DNA of 64,000 nt. Origin: Paramecium octaurelia. Its lineage: Eukaryota > Ciliophora > Oligohymenophorea > Peniculida > Parameciidae. The position numbers and the translations under genes are program-made. Position 1 is the first letter of the stretch; every line of letters begins with the position of its first letter. Location: contig CAJJDP010000006.1 in the NCBI GenBank assembly GCA_905182995.1, positions 563,163 through 627,162 on the forward strand, given 5' to 3'. The notes beneath the pieces were generated by a model. That model saw only the letters and a program-made list of their open reading frames with translations. It was not told the origin of the DNA and did not search any database. Below, piece after piece: positions 1 through 11,818 of the stretch.

Positions 1-383
1 TTATCATCTGGTGATCACTAGATGTCCTGTATTTTACAATTAGCAATACAATAGAAAACAAAAAAATACAATTTTTATAGGATACTTAAGAATAACCAAT
101 ATGCCATGAAATTAGAAAATGGTATTAAGGATGTTATTATTTACATATTTCATACCTTTGCTAAAGGCTTTTTCAAATTTTACAAAGTTAACTTTGAGAG
201 TTTTTAAAAATATTAAAAAAAAAATCATTTTTTGACAATTTAATTTGCATTTGAATGAAAATTTAAAATGAACTGATAAAATGATTTTAATTTTTTATTT
301 TGTAAAAGTGATTTACCTGTAGCACTTTATAACCGATTTTTTATTGAAATTTTAAGATATAATACTAAATTTAAAATATTAAA
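1..383. other. AT-rich left flank, no gene seen
   Basis: No open frame with coding character was found on either strand. The last part must carry the promoter and 5' leader of the mini-antigen gene that starts at 384. No telomeric CCCCAA/CCCAAA repeat is present, so this is not a chromosome end. Confidence 0.5.
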
Positions 384-1187
384 ATGAAGACTTAATTATT
401 GCTAATAGCCGTGATATCTCTTTCAGTCAATGCCTTGACTGCCACAACCTCATGTGATTGCACAGAACTTGTTTAATCTGCTGATTGTAAAGGTGGATGT
501 ACTTGGTCATCAGCTGATTCTACATGTTCAACAAAGACACTTGATTGCACAACATTAACATAAGACACTTGTGATATTTATACAGGATGTGCATGGAACG
601 AAACAACTTCAAAATGTGCTGCTTTCACAGCTTGTGCAGATTACACAGTCACAGTTGCTAGTTCATGCTATGCCAAAGATGATACCTGTGTTCCAGGAAC
701 AGCTGGTGCAGATGGAAAATTCCCATGCTAGACAGGATCAATCACATGCTCAACCTTCACAAATGCCGATGATTGTAACGGTAGGGTACCAGCCGATAAT
801 GCTGTTTGCTGGTTCAAGTCTAATGCTTGCTCATAAGTTGATGTTTCAAAATGCTCAGCTATCACAGATACAGACTTATGTACAGAATAAGGTTGCAAAT
901 GGACTTCATCTTGTGCTGCATACACATGTGCTGATATGACCACTGCTGAAACTTGTGTTGTAGTATTGACAGACGATTAATCAGGTGTTAATATTTGTGC
1001 TTGGGATTCTACTGGTAGTAAATGTAGTGATGCTGCTGATGTTAGTGCTTTGACATCATCAAATTGCTATGATAAAACAGGTGGATTTTATTATTGGGAT
1101 GGAAGTGCCTGCTCAGAATGCTCAGGATCAAGCAGTAACGGATATATTTTGGCATTCATTGGATTCATCGCTATGATTATGTTCTGA
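384..1187 (+). CDS. Cysteine-rich surface mini-antigen (PSA-type repeats, GPI-anchored)
   Basis: Intronless frame of 267 aa read with TAA/TAG as Gln and ending at TGA 1185-1187. It starts with a clear signal peptide (MKTQLLLIAVISLSVNALTA). The body has a regular spacing of cysteines among Thr, Ser and Ala, for example SSCAAYTCADMTTAETC, as in the cysteine-periodic domain of Paramecium surface antigens. The C-terminus is a short Ser/Gly linker followed by a hydrophobic tail (YILAFIGFIAMIMF), the form expected for GPI attachment. Full variable surface antigens of Paramecium are several times longer; short single-domain relatives are called mini-antigens. It is probably exported to the cell and ciliary surface. 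Expression control cannot be read from the sequence. Confidence 0.8.
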
Positions 1188-2919
1188 TTCAGTATTAAAT
1201 ATAAATTATCAATCATTAATTATTTCAATATTTTAATTAAACATTATACTAATATACAAACATATTCTATGTATTTTAATCTATAAAAATGACAACATTA
1301 TAAATTTGAAGAATCGTTTAAACTAAAAACATTATCCTTATTTAAAATGTCTTAATTCGACAGATGATAGCAAATAAACTTTTTCTTGAACTAATATAAA
1401 TTTGACCAAGTATACAATAAGAATTTGAGTTGAAACCTATAGCCCATCTATCATCTTTATAGTCCAATTTATATATTTCAAATGAGCATAAAATAAATGA
1501 ACGTATTCATGTTTATTTTATTTTATTTATAATATAATAAATACTCTAAACGAAATTTGCAGCACATGTTTTTAGACGCTTTGGTTTGTTTCTTTAAGTC
1601 AACTAGATTCTAAATACTTGCTGGTTTAATGTAGGTATAATGCTCTAAAATGAAATTTGAAAGGGATATTTAAATACTACTTATAAAACTCTTATTCTCA
1701 ATTATCTTATTTATTGCCATATTATATCTTTAATCATAAAAAACCACAACTGATTCAATTTTATCCAAATTAATTGGTATTTATTATTAATGATATAATC
1801 ATTTTTATGTTAGAGCATCTGTCGAAAAAAATTATTTGTTTTATTGAGAAAATAATTAAAGTTTTATTAAAATATTAAGGATTATTTAAATTACATTCAA
1901 AATTAATATTATAAAATAATATAAACACGATTTAGTTATTTTGCATCTATGGATCTTAAGATTTTATGATTTTTCAAGTAAAAATTTGGATATCAGAATA
2001 ATTGCTATCAGTTAGTTGCTTTGATTATATAACTAAGTGTTAATATTTGTTTGATCAAACAATTTACAAAGACGTTATAAATAATTTCTTTTATAATTAA
2101 ATTTAGTATTAAAAATATTAGAAATAAACATATTAACTTGATAGCTGCAGTGGCCAAATCCGATTTTAAATCAGCCAACCTGTAATCTCTTAATTTATAA
2201 AGTATACTTATATTTGTACATTTCTTGTTTGAGATAATGAGTTTCATTAATGAATTAAGAAAATATCTTGCTTTCAAGATTATTAGGAAAATCAAAAATT
2301 GCACAATTCTTAGAAGTATTTTTATCGAAACTCTAATTTTAACGAAAAATAAAAAGACATAAATTTTAAAGTTTTATTTATTTCTTTAATAAAATGTAAT
2401 TTATATTAGATCTCTCTTTGTTTATTCAAATCTCTTTTTATGCCTCAAGAGAGAAAGTATTCTGCTTATTTTCTTAATTTAATCAGAGACCTTATAATTT
2501 TTGTGTTTCATTATAAAAGAATTTTTCCAAATTCAATCCTATAGAATGATTGCTATATTAATTTAAAGTTGCTTTACTAAAATTCTGTTAAATAAGTAAA
2601 TGAACAATAATTTTATATGAATGAAATAAGGAGGTGAACAAAATCAATAAAATGAGGTCTTTTTTTTAAGGAACTTAGAATGTCATGCATCGTTTATTCT
2701 GATAAATTTTCAGCAAAAGTTTAAGCAGCACAATGCATATTAGTAATGTTAGGCATTTTTCACAATTTAAGATAATGTATGAATAGAAAATACACATTTC
2801 TGTCACAAAGCTTAGTATAACAAAGGATGAAAATAACAAGAATTAGTTTTATATTAGTTTAAAGTGCTATAAACATAAAATATAAAAGTCAAGAAAAGAA
2901 GTTCTTTATTGGTGAGTTC
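1188..2919. other. Long AT-rich stretch without a recognisable gene
   Basis: About 1.7 kb between the mini-antigen and a small minus-strand gene. All frames are broken by TGA or have low-complexity composition rich in Ile, Leu, Asn and Lys. I found no splice pattern that joins them into a convincing protein. It could hold decayed sequence or a non-coding RNA that cannot be recognised by eye. Confidence 0.45.
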
Positions 2920-3123
2920 TCAACAACCAATACAGAAGGCAACTGTTAAAGCAAAGCAAACCTTCATTGCCACTTCTCCAACTACTTTAGTGACACAATC
3001 TGTCAAATCCTTTTTTAGTCCTTTTTACATTTTTATATCTGCTTCTTTGTTTATTTCATATTATTCATTGTATCTTTCAGTCATCAATGTGATTTAAGTT
3101 TGATTGTTAATATTTTCAGTCAT
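2920..3123 (-). CDS. Small single-pass membrane protein, 67 aa (unknown)
   Basis: Uninterrupted minus-strand frame from ATG 3123 to TGA at 2920, 67 aa. The N-terminal half is polar (Gln, Glu, Lys and Asn rich). It is followed by a Lys/Asp-rich stretch and a C-terminal hydrophobic segment, KVCFALTVAFCIGC, ending directly at the stop. This resembles a tail-anchored or single-pass small membrane protein. No family is recognised. The frame has normal Paramecium codon use, including several TAA glutamines, but is short, so it could be fortuitous. Confidence 0.45.
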
Positions 3124-3493
3124 TTGTAGTTTTGCTGAATGTATAATTATATATTATTGAGTTTTTAATTAGAACATTTTTGAATATATATACGATAGAA
3201 AATGCAGAAAAATATGCATTAATTCTGATGATGCAAATTATGATTAAATTATATCTGGTCATTTCTGATATTTTCAGATTAAATTGGGAGAACAATTCTA
3301 AAATGTCATTACAAGCATATATAATTGCATCTTCTTAAAACATAATCTGTTATTGGAGTATTCAAACATGAATTAAATGTTTAGAAGATACCATTAGATG
3401 TTTTCAATATGTTTTGATCTCTGCAACTAAGAAAATCATATTAATTAGGAATAAGTTTACGTCATTAAAATTATTATAAATATTTATTACAAC
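3124..3493. other. Intergenic, no feature seen
   Basis: AT-rich spacer between the 67-aa gene start at 3123 and the end of the metaxin-like gene at 3494. No coding frame or clear structured element was found. Confidence 0.5.
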
Positions 3494-4376
3494 TCATTTG
3501 AAGTCATTTGATATTAACACATAAGTAAATAATGATAATGATATAAATTGAAGAATTAGTTAGTGAGAATTCCTTTTTGGTTTTAAATCTTAATTTATCT
3601 ATAATAGCTTGTCCAGTTATTAATTATATAATGCAACAGAATCTTTGATTCCTTATATAGGTTCAAGTTAAAACTCTTGTTCTAGTCTCAAAGTCATTTA
3701 TTGAAGCAAATCTTTCAACTCAGATTTAAGGATTTGATTATACTATAATATGGTGTGTATTATACTAATTGAGAATATCTGATATTGAAAACTATGGACT
3801 TAAGTACAACAAAACAAAAAATGTAGTATACATTAACTGGTTGTTGTTATTCATGCTGCATTTTTAACCAATGTTGAATGATTGTTAGATGAACTTTAGC
3901 TTTATTATTTACATTATTAATATCAAGGTATTTGAGCTACTTAAATCTTTTCTTTTGATTGATAAGGAAGCAAAATTGATAATATTTGTTAATAGCATTA
4001 AAGAAAGGATACTAATCCTTGTATTAGTATAAAATATTAGAAGGAGCAGCCCACATAAAATAATCAATTATTTCTAGCATTTGATAGCAATTATCAAACA
4101 GATTGAAATATTGTTCATAATTCAATTGGCAATTTTTCAAGTATTCCTTTCATATAAACTGTCTAATACATTAACAAGAAATTTAGAGATCTCTCCTTTT
4201 TAAAGCACTTTTGGTCCAATTATTAATAGAGGAAGGTTTCCTTATTTAAAAAGAAAGAGATATTCAACATTAACAATTTATAGATCGATTCCTAATCCCT
4301 TTGTAAAGTATTTCACTAAGTTTGCCTCTGCGTCATAATAAGAGTTTGCTGTGATTAATTTCCAAGAATTCTCCAT
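3494..4376 (-). CDS. Metaxin/GST-fold-like protein with C-terminal membrane anchor
   Basis: Minus-strand gene with introns 4147-4169 (23 nt) and 3743-3765 (23 nt); a third, 3799-3831 (33 nt), is a multiple of 3 and optional. The product is 267 or 278 aa. The N-terminal part has the layout of a thioredoxin/GST-like domain as in metaxins: a strand-rich start, then GNLPLLIIGPKVLQKGEIS, which matches the usual leucine-Pro turn followed by a 'select/hide' loop. A helical region follows (YEQYFNLFDNCYQMLEIID, FMWAAPSN). The C-terminus is a hydrophobic anchor, LILQFISLSLFTYVLI. Metaxins act in protein import at the mitochondrial outer membrane. The assignment rests on overall layout only. The start is 44 bp from the stop of the next upstream minus-strand gene. 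Confidence 0.5.
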
Positions 4377-4420
4377 AAATAAATTAAATTATAAATCTAA
4401 TAGAAGAAAATATAAATTAA

Positions 4421-5936
4421 TCATAATTCATTGACAATTGACAACTTTCTTATTTTTTTCATGTTATTCACTTATTAACTTTGTATATTGTCAATTTCTT
4501 GCAATGGCATTTTCAATTTTGAAACCTTGAATGCACAAAAATTTTATAACTAATTATTCTAATGTTCAACAGAAAGTTTATATATTTCTTAGATCGTATT
4601 TTTATCAACAGTCTAAGCAATATAGTATTATGTTTTCTCTTTTAATAACATCATGTCTAAGTAATCACAGAGTTCTAAGAGCCTAAACAGTTCCTCTTTA
4701 TTCAGAATTGGGAGTGTCAGTTTATTTTCAAATGAGAAAATCAAAACTATACCGAAAGCAATGTGATCTACAAAGGACAAATCTAATTAAAGTAATTAAC
4801 CCTCTGCATAATCTCCACTAAATAGTTCTCTAAAGTATCCTGAAGTATTGATAAGAACAGATTTATTGACACCAAAACACTTTTCATCTGTTTAGATTAA
4901 GCAATCATATTTTTCTTTGTAAAAATGTATTCCATTTTCAAATTAAAAGAAGTTTTCAAATTAATATTACGATATTTCTTAGTATGGTTTGGATGGTAAT
5001 TCTACAGAAAGTGGAACCGAATTAATAAGTGGCAATTCATAGAAACATAAATCATTTTAATATTTTCCGTTGAACCCACCAAAAATTACTAAAGAATTAC
5101 CAATAATCGAAGCACTATGTTTTCTTCTTGCTTTTATCTTATTTTAATTGTTAATGATCTAAATCTTCTTGCTTTATAAATCAAAAGAGTAGAGTTCATC
5201 AGAATCCTTGTCGTCTCTTCCTCCAAAAATATATAATAAATCATCAAATTGTATACAAGATTATCCCCATTTAGAAAATTAAATTTAAAGCTAAGTCCAA
5301 GCAATACTTATATTATCTTCTGCTTCCTTAAAACTAGCAACATAAATTGAAGGAGTATTAATATAGGATTAAGTGCATCCACCAATTAATAACAATTAAT
5401 TATTGTAATACTAAAGAGTTGCAAAACGTCTAGGTTCTGGCTTTACCTAACATTCAACTTTCACAGTATATTGTGTCATGCCACTTAAATCAACAATTTC
5501 CAAATCGTCCAAATCTCTACCCGATTCTCCTCCGTATATAAATAGTTTGTTATCGCCAACACAACCTGTATGATAGGTTCGTGGTATTAAATTAATTTTC
5601 TATTTCGCCCAGGTTTTAATGTTAAATGAATAGAGATCTCCGAATCGAGTTTTGGATATACCCCCACCTCCTTGAATATATATAGTTCCGCTGTTGATAA
5701 ACATGATATGATTTGATCTGGGCTCTGGCACCTGGCCTTCTTACATTATAGTCTGCCACATGTTATTGTCAAAATCATAGGAATAGAAATCATTTAGATA
5801 ATTGCCATCTTAATAATATTTCTAAGTCCATACCATAGCCTCCAAAGATATAGAGTTTATCATCCTGCGCAACACTGGTGTGTCCCCATCGACCTTAAGG
5901 GCCTTTATTCTAACTACCTATAGTAATCCAGCTCAT
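4421..5936 (-). CDS. Kelch-repeat protein with C-terminal BTB domain
   Basis: One 25-nt intron (5809-5833) gives 496 aa. The N-terminal two thirds are kelch repeats with the expected motifs RWGHTSV, KLYIFGGYDGNYLNDFYSYD, RTYHTGCVGDNKLFIYGGE, LLYIFGGRDDKDSDELYSFD and HSASIIGNSLVIFGGFNG, enough for one beta propeller. The C-terminal third has BTB/POZ features: a protein stretch around VNKSVLINTSGYFRELFSGD, then FRLLELCDYLDMM. Kelch-BTB proteins often serve as substrate adaptors for cullin-3 ubiquitin ligases, but there the BTB is usually N-terminal. The kelch-then-BTB order here is of the type seen in LZTR/RCC1-like and protist proteins. Adaptor function is inferred. Confidence 0.8.
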
Positions 5937-6024
5937 TTAATGAATTAGCTAATGTTTATATTATCGTTAGAAATTATAAATTAAACTTTAGGTCGACTAT
6001 AATAAATAAATATATTTTTAATAA

Positions 6025-6582
6025 ATGGAATATAAAACCATAAATTATGAACAAGGAAAGATCGAATATGGAAGTGAAGAAATATATGTTTCCATCATAT
6101 CCAAATTTATCAATATGACCTTTGAAAAATAACTACAAGAATTGTACTTAGCTGTCTAATTGCTTGATTAAAAAAGGATGGAGAAGGCGTGCTTTGTTCT
6201 CAAGGGTAGTGTAGGGTAAATCGCTATTAATTAAGGCAGGAAGATAGATCCTTGCATTTGATTATCTATAAAAAACAAATGCATTATATGATATTGCCAA
6301 GAAACAATAGCCTCATACTGACAGAGACATCATTGATTTGTATCACAGATATTTTGACTTGATTGATGCCAGCATTTTATTGGCAGATGAATTGTCCATG
6401 GCTGCTAAGCAATTGATTAATATTACAGAAATTTAATCATATAGTAAATTTCATTACCAAGCATAGGGGATACGATTCGGCCCAAGTATATCGAATTTAT
6501 GTAAAGATACATTTAAGAATACAGCAAGCCAAGTAATAATTAATAACGATGTTAGTAATGCAAGGAATGCATCATATTTTGA
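6025..6582 (+). CDS. HPt-like (histidine phosphotransfer) domain protein lacking the histidine
   Basis: Introns 6211-6235 (25 nt) and 6533-6555 (23 nt) give 169 aa. Residues about 15-100 follow the HPt four-helix layout: IYVSIISKFINMTF, LQELYLAVQLLDQK, then MEKACFVLKGSAG. In active HPt proteins this last motif is AHxLKGSxG. Here the position of the phosphorylated His is Phe57. So the protein probably cannot relay phosphate and may instead bind a receiver or kinase domain. With both introns removed the C-terminus is CKECIIF, a CaaX-like prenylation signal. Without the second intron the frame stays open into the next gene, which supports splicing. HPt proteins belong to two-component phosphorelays. 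Confidence 0.65.
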
Positions 6583-6722
6583 AATGTTTTATATATATTT
6601 TAACATTTTTTCTAAAATTAAGGAATACCTTTTTGATTCCCAAAATAAGTTCGGATTTTTTGAAATTCCGATATAAAAATTATTAATGATGAATCCAAAT
6701 AAAATAATATTATTATTAATTC

Positions 6723-7612
6723 ATGATTTTATCATTATTAATACTAAGCTTATCAACTGTTTATGGTAGTGATGACTATGATTACACTCAAAATGGCAAG
6801 GACTGGCCAGACATCCATGAATATTGCTTTGGCAAAAAATTACAGTCCCCCATTAACCTAGATAATAATTATACTAACACCAATGTAGAATACACAATCA
6901 TTAATTTAGGAGGACGATATGTACTTCTTTCCAAAATACAAACCAACCAAAGTGAGAATTACAAAAAACCAAACAACTCATAGAATAATACCAGCTGCCG
7001 ACACTGATAACTTTGGTCCATTATACACTGTGAACTCTTGGTCGGATAGTGTTGCCTATGGTGGAAAAATCATATTCTTCAGAAGTGAAGCTGAACATAA
7101 AATCAATGGAGTCTAGTATAATTTAGAAGTTTAAATCCAACACACAATGCTCTTTGCAACAATTTAAAATAGATCAACCGTCTCTGTCTTTTTCATTCAA
7201 GATGACACAGCCCAAAAACATCCATTTTTATAATCGGTATTAATCACTTATATTATTCAAAGGTGATAGATAATTACAATAAAGAAGATTTCATCTTGGA
7301 TTTAAGTGAATTGGTAACTTCAGCTTTTTCTATCTAACCATATTATTTATATGCAGGCTCTTTCACCTACCCAGATTGTACAGAAAGAAATTCTTGGTAT
7401 GTTTTTGAAAGGCCATTCAAAGCTCCAAGCTCCTAACTTTCGTTTTTCTACAATTTATATCATAATACGGAGACCTTTCCAAATGGCAACTATAGAGTTA
7501 GTATGATTATGATATTAATCTTATAGTTTAGGACAGAAAGTCTTCAGCCAAGAATGTCAAAGTATATTACAGAAGAGATCCTTATGCTGCCACAGCACAG
7601 GAGGAATAATGA
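6723..7612 (+). CDS. Alpha-carbonic anhydrase homologue without zinc ligands (secreted)
   Basis: Introns 6885-6909, 7237-7262 and 7501-7526 give 270 aa. An N-terminal signal peptide (MILSLLILSLSTVYG) is followed by alpha-CA landmarks: KDWPDIHEYC, KKLQSPINL, and the core strands IIFFRSEAEHKINGVQYNLE. In active enzymes these strands hold three zinc-binding histidines (HFH and ELH). Here the aligned positions are Phe110, Arg112 and Gln129, so all three ligands are gone, while the gate Glu (127) and surrounding residues remain. CO2 hydration is therefore not expected. Such CA-related proteins act as binding modules in other eukaryotes. The C-terminus, with NYRVIQ and KVYYR, matches the end of the fold. 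Confidence 0.8.
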
Positions 7613-7699
7613 AATTATATTATTTATTCTAATTGAAGAGAAATTTCATTTGTTATTAAATTCAATGTTCACTAAATATATTATTTCTATTCATAATTG

Positions 7700-8873
7700 T
7701 CATTCTGATAGAATTGGTAAACTTTAAAATACAAAATTCCATGATGTCTTATTAGGAAGTCCATGAATTTCATAATCCTAATCTAGAACATTAGCAAATT
7801 CATATTTCTAGAGTAATTTTATTTATAGATTGTCTTCATCTAATAATTGGTAAATCTCAAGGTCTAACTAATAACTACTTCCTCCTAAGATTATTATCAA
7901 ATTTTTTTATTCTTCTTGTATAGTTTCTTGATCTATTATTTATCAATTAAGAAATACTTTCACCTCGTATGATTTTCTTAGTAACGATATTTCTAGAGAA
8001 CCTTCCAAAACATTTTGCTTTAGGAATGGATAACTTTTATGTGTGCTTAGTGAATGCCTTTTTATCTTGGTCCATAATTAAAATCTAATCTGAACTTTAT
8101 TCTTTTGATCCCCCTAAAATTATTACTTTGTTATCATTAATAGGTAAGCAAAGACAATCCAAACCTATTGTAATTCCTAAAGGAGATTTATATTTAATTT
8201 ATTCCCATTCATTTTTTTCTGGATTGTAAACTTCAACTAATGTCAGTGGAATTATTTCATGTTTTTATTCATTAAAGCCAGAAATTCCACATAATATATA
8301 TATTTTATTATTTTATACGAATCCTGAAAATCCAGTTCTATTTTTTTATAAGGGTGCTATTTATACCCATTCATTTGAACCTTCAATTAACATTTCACAA
8401 GAATTTAAAACTCCAAATTCATTAGAATTAACATACTAACCACCTACAACTATGAAAGCTCGTTTATCATTAAGCATTATTTCAAATACCTTATGATTGT
8501 GTCTTGGATATATCAGTGATGGTAATATCTATTATTATTAAATGGAATCAAAAGATGATATTAATACACTATCTTTATTAATTGTTATTTTCATGCAAAA
8601 ATTGGTTGAAAAATATTAATCTTGATTGTCTTCCTATAAAACTGCTCCACCAGTTATTAAGAAATCGTTTGTATTTGAAATTCTAACAGTTGCAGCATAA
8701 AATGGAACGTAGTTCAATTAATCAAAATTTACAAACTTAGAAATCCTTCGAAATTACTTCTCATATAGATCATACGTGTATGTTGAATAAGAAGGTAATT
8801 GGTTGTCATCTAGTGAAGTTGATTAAAGAATTGGTGTGAATGAAAAGAGATCACTTACTTATTATTAAATCAT
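7700..8873 (-). CDS. Kelch-type beta-propeller protein (unknown role)
   Basis: One intron (7933-7957, 25 nt) gives 382 aa. At least four degenerate kelch blades can be seen: FYAATVRISNTNDFLITGG, YPRHNHKVFEIM..RAFIVVGGQ, FSGFVQNNKIYILCGISG and LCLPINDNKVIILGGSKE, with a final NLIIILGGSS. No signal peptide, membrane segment or extra domain is seen. Propellers of this kind are protein-interaction platforms. Its specific partner cannot be inferred. It converges on the carbonic-anhydrase-like gene (87 bp between stops). Confidence 0.7.
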
Positions 8874-8924
8874 CTAATATATATATTCAAAAACACATCT
8901 ATATCAAAATCAAAAATAAAAATA

Positions 8925-10498
8925 ATGTAAAGGACTGCAAATTCAAAATAAACTCCAACAGGAAGACCACAGGCTTAGCCTACCACTAACACTCAATAAA
9001 CAAGAGTAATAGCTAATACGATTATTAGGCCCCTCCACAAATGATTCAAAATATGGCCAGAGTAACAGATCCCAAACATGTACCCAAAGAAATTAGAGAT
9101 TAATTCTTAAAAAAAATCCATTTTTGTTCATAACCTTATGATTTTAATGATGACACAAAAAATGTTAAAGAAAAATAGGAACGTTCATAATACTTACAAG
9201 AATTATTTGATTTATTAAAAGAACCTAATTTTGTTGCCAATTTGGTTGTCCCACATTTAGATTTGATCATAGAAATGATTGAAAAGAATATTTTTAGGCC
9301 TTTGCCAATTTTAAAGAAAACAGCAACCAATGGAGAGATTGGCATGGAGGATGATGATGTAACTTATTTTCTTTTATTAAATAGTAACTCATAGACCCAG
9401 CCTGGACACATTTACAACCTGTCTATGAATATTTCTTATAATTAATTGTTAATGAATAGCCTGATGTTAAATCCCTCAAAGTATTTCTTTTATAAATTTT
9501 ATAGATTTTCATTACTCACTCTTTTATTTAAGAATTCCTTGAGTTGTTCGATTCCGAAGAACCCAGAGAAAGAGAATACCTTAAAAACATTTTGCATAGG
9601 CTCTATGCTAAATTGGTCCCCAGAAGAAAAATGATTAGAAAAGCAATAAATGATTGCTTCTACACTTTAATTCATGAAACCTACAAATTTAATGGGGCAG
9701 CTGAACTCCTAGATATCTTGGCAAGTATCATTAGTGGATTTGCTGTGCCATTAAGAGAGGAACATGTTATTTTCTTTAAAACCGTCATTATTCCACTCCA
9801 TAAAGTTTAAACTTGTTAGTTTTATCATGAACAATTATTGAGATGTTCCATGCTCTTTTTATCAAAAGATCCAACTTTAGCAACTTTCTTAGTTGAAGGA
9901 CTCTTAAGATATTGGCCATTTGCTAATTCAGCCAAAGAAGTTATGTTTCTTAATGAACTCTTAGAAGTTTTGGAAGTTTGTGAAATATCAAAATTAGAAC
10001 CTTTGATTCCAAAACTGTTCAAAAGGTTAATCAAATGTATTGCAGGACCACATCTATAAGTGGCTGACAGAGCTATGTGTTTCTTTGAAAACGACTATTT
10101 CCTCACTATTCTGAAGAGCTACAAGCCTTTCACCTTTCCACTTTTAGTTCCAGTGATTGCTCAAATAGCAGACACTCATTGGCATAAGGTTTTACAAGAA
10201 TCTTTGAATGCTTTAAAGACTATTCTTAAAGAAATAGATTATTAAGCATTTGATAAAGCCTTGAATAATAAGGATCCTAAGTATTTATATATCATCCAAG
10301 ATGCCAAGAATCAAAAGAAAGACAGATAAAAAATCGAGGAAAAGGTACTGTATTTCATTTTATCATTAGTGGAAAAACCTAACTAAATAGGCATTATAAA
10401 AGAATCCCAATTTTAAAGAACCTATCGTTCCTTATTCAGATACTCATATTGTTGGAGAGCACAATGGTCTAAACAATGGAAATATTACAATAATATGA
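8925..10498 (+). CDS. PP2A regulatory subunit B56 (B') family
   Basis: Three introns (9006-9028, 9359-9384, 10345-10369) give 499 aa. After a short Gln/Thr-rich head, the protein follows the B56 HEAT-like repeat domain. Recognisable stretches are [97 protein letters not shown], and [20 protein letters not shown]. Family length is usually 450-600 aa, so it looks complete. B56 subunits direct protein phosphatase 2A to substrates in the cytosol and nucleus. The first intron lies in the variable head, consistent with strong conservation beginning after it. Confidence 0.9.
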
Positions 10499-10624
10499 TT
10501 TAAATAATCAAATTCCAAGAATTATTATCAATAAATTTTACAAATCCCTATAATTTACACGTTCTTATAAATTTTCCAAATTTCCTATATTTATAATTTC
10601 ACATAAAATAAAATATAAATTAAA

Positions 10625-11059
10625 ATGTCTTCCCTTAGCTTTGTTACATATGATGAACTAATAGGAATTTTTCAATCAAAAAACACTTATATCTAGTTTC
10701 AGAAAGAGTATACTAAAGAATGGTAAGAGTCTGAGATCGTAAAATTTAAAAGATTCATGAGAAGAAATAAAAAAATTAAGAAAGACAAAGTGTTCTTCTA
10801 ATATCAATCCTAATTCATTCAAACTAAAAGTTATCAGCAATGTAGAAAATTTTTAAGAGATTATATACGAAAAGTGTTAGATAAACATAGATATGAAATA
10901 CTTAAAAATCATGAAATACTATATTGTTTTGGACCTTTGCATCCTAATTTTGAAGTTGTGGAGACAGAAAATAGAATCAAAATGAGAAGAATAAAAGAAC
11001 AATCCATAGATTAGAATAATAAAGATGAAGATAAAGCATCCATTACAACTTCATAATGA
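10625..11059 (+). CDS. Small basic protein of unknown function (144 aa)
   Basis: Single open frame from ATG 10625 to TGA 11057-11059, no intron needed. It is highly basic and helical, rich in Lys, Arg, Gln, Phe and Tyr (KRFMRRNKKIKKDKVFF, CRKFLRDYIRKVLDKHRYE), with an acidic/Ser tail. No signal peptide or membrane segment. Not recognised as a known family; nuclear or RNA-associated roles would fit the charge but are not shown. Confidence 0.6.
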
Positions 11060-11818
11060 CTTTAATATTCTTATATATAATATATTCCCGTCTGGCTTTA
11101 TATAATTCAAAAAAATACTAAATATGAATTCAATATTCTTTAATCTTTTATTTTATAGTAAAGTTATCTTGAAACTAATTAGATGGTTTTTACTACTATC
11201 TCCGAATGAAATTTCTACTTTTAAATGATCTTCTTCTAGAAATTATTCTAGTCAAAATCTATATATTAAATTTTAAGATTCATTTTTAATAAGTATTCCT
11301 TTATACTATGTTTCCGTTCTATTACTTTATTTCAGTAATACTAAATATAATCTAAACAAAGAAATATTACTATCTCATAATTAAGATTTATACAAAAATG
11401 TTACATATTTCCATATTCATTATTTATTATTAAACTTAACAAGTACTATGTCAATCAAAAGTTTGACTTGCAACCACATTAAAGAAATATTATGAATTAG
11501 AATTAAATAGCTTTAATAAATTAAGATGTCTAATTAATTATGTTATTTGATAAGTAGTCATCAAATGTAGTAATGATACAAAATTAAAACATAATCAACA
11601 ATATACTAAATATTATTGGGATATTTCAATCTTTATTATTTAAAAATCTTAAATAAATCTCTTTAATTTTATTAAGTGACAGTTGTAATTGACCATACCT
11701 TATATCTAAATAAATTATTTAGCAATAATTTCTAGCTCTTATACAGTAGTGTGATTATATTCCTTTCTTTAAATACACAAACTAATAAATAAATAATTAA
11801 TTATTATCCGTTAGATAA
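11060..11818. other. Intergenic, AT-rich
   Basis: About 760 bp with no convincing coding frame on either strand and no obvious RNA gene. It contains the promoter of the coiled-coil gene at 11819. Confidence 0.45.

Noticed and set aside
571-943. Two open frames (plus and minus strand) overlapping the mini-antigen
   Set aside because: They are other-frame shadows of the cysteine-rich gene 384-1187, which has a signal peptide and GPI-type tail in its own frame.
2008-2304. 98-aa minus-strand hydrophobic frame
   Set aside because: Low-complexity Ile/Leu/Asn composition expected by chance in AT-rich DNA; no neighbouring exon or splice signal.
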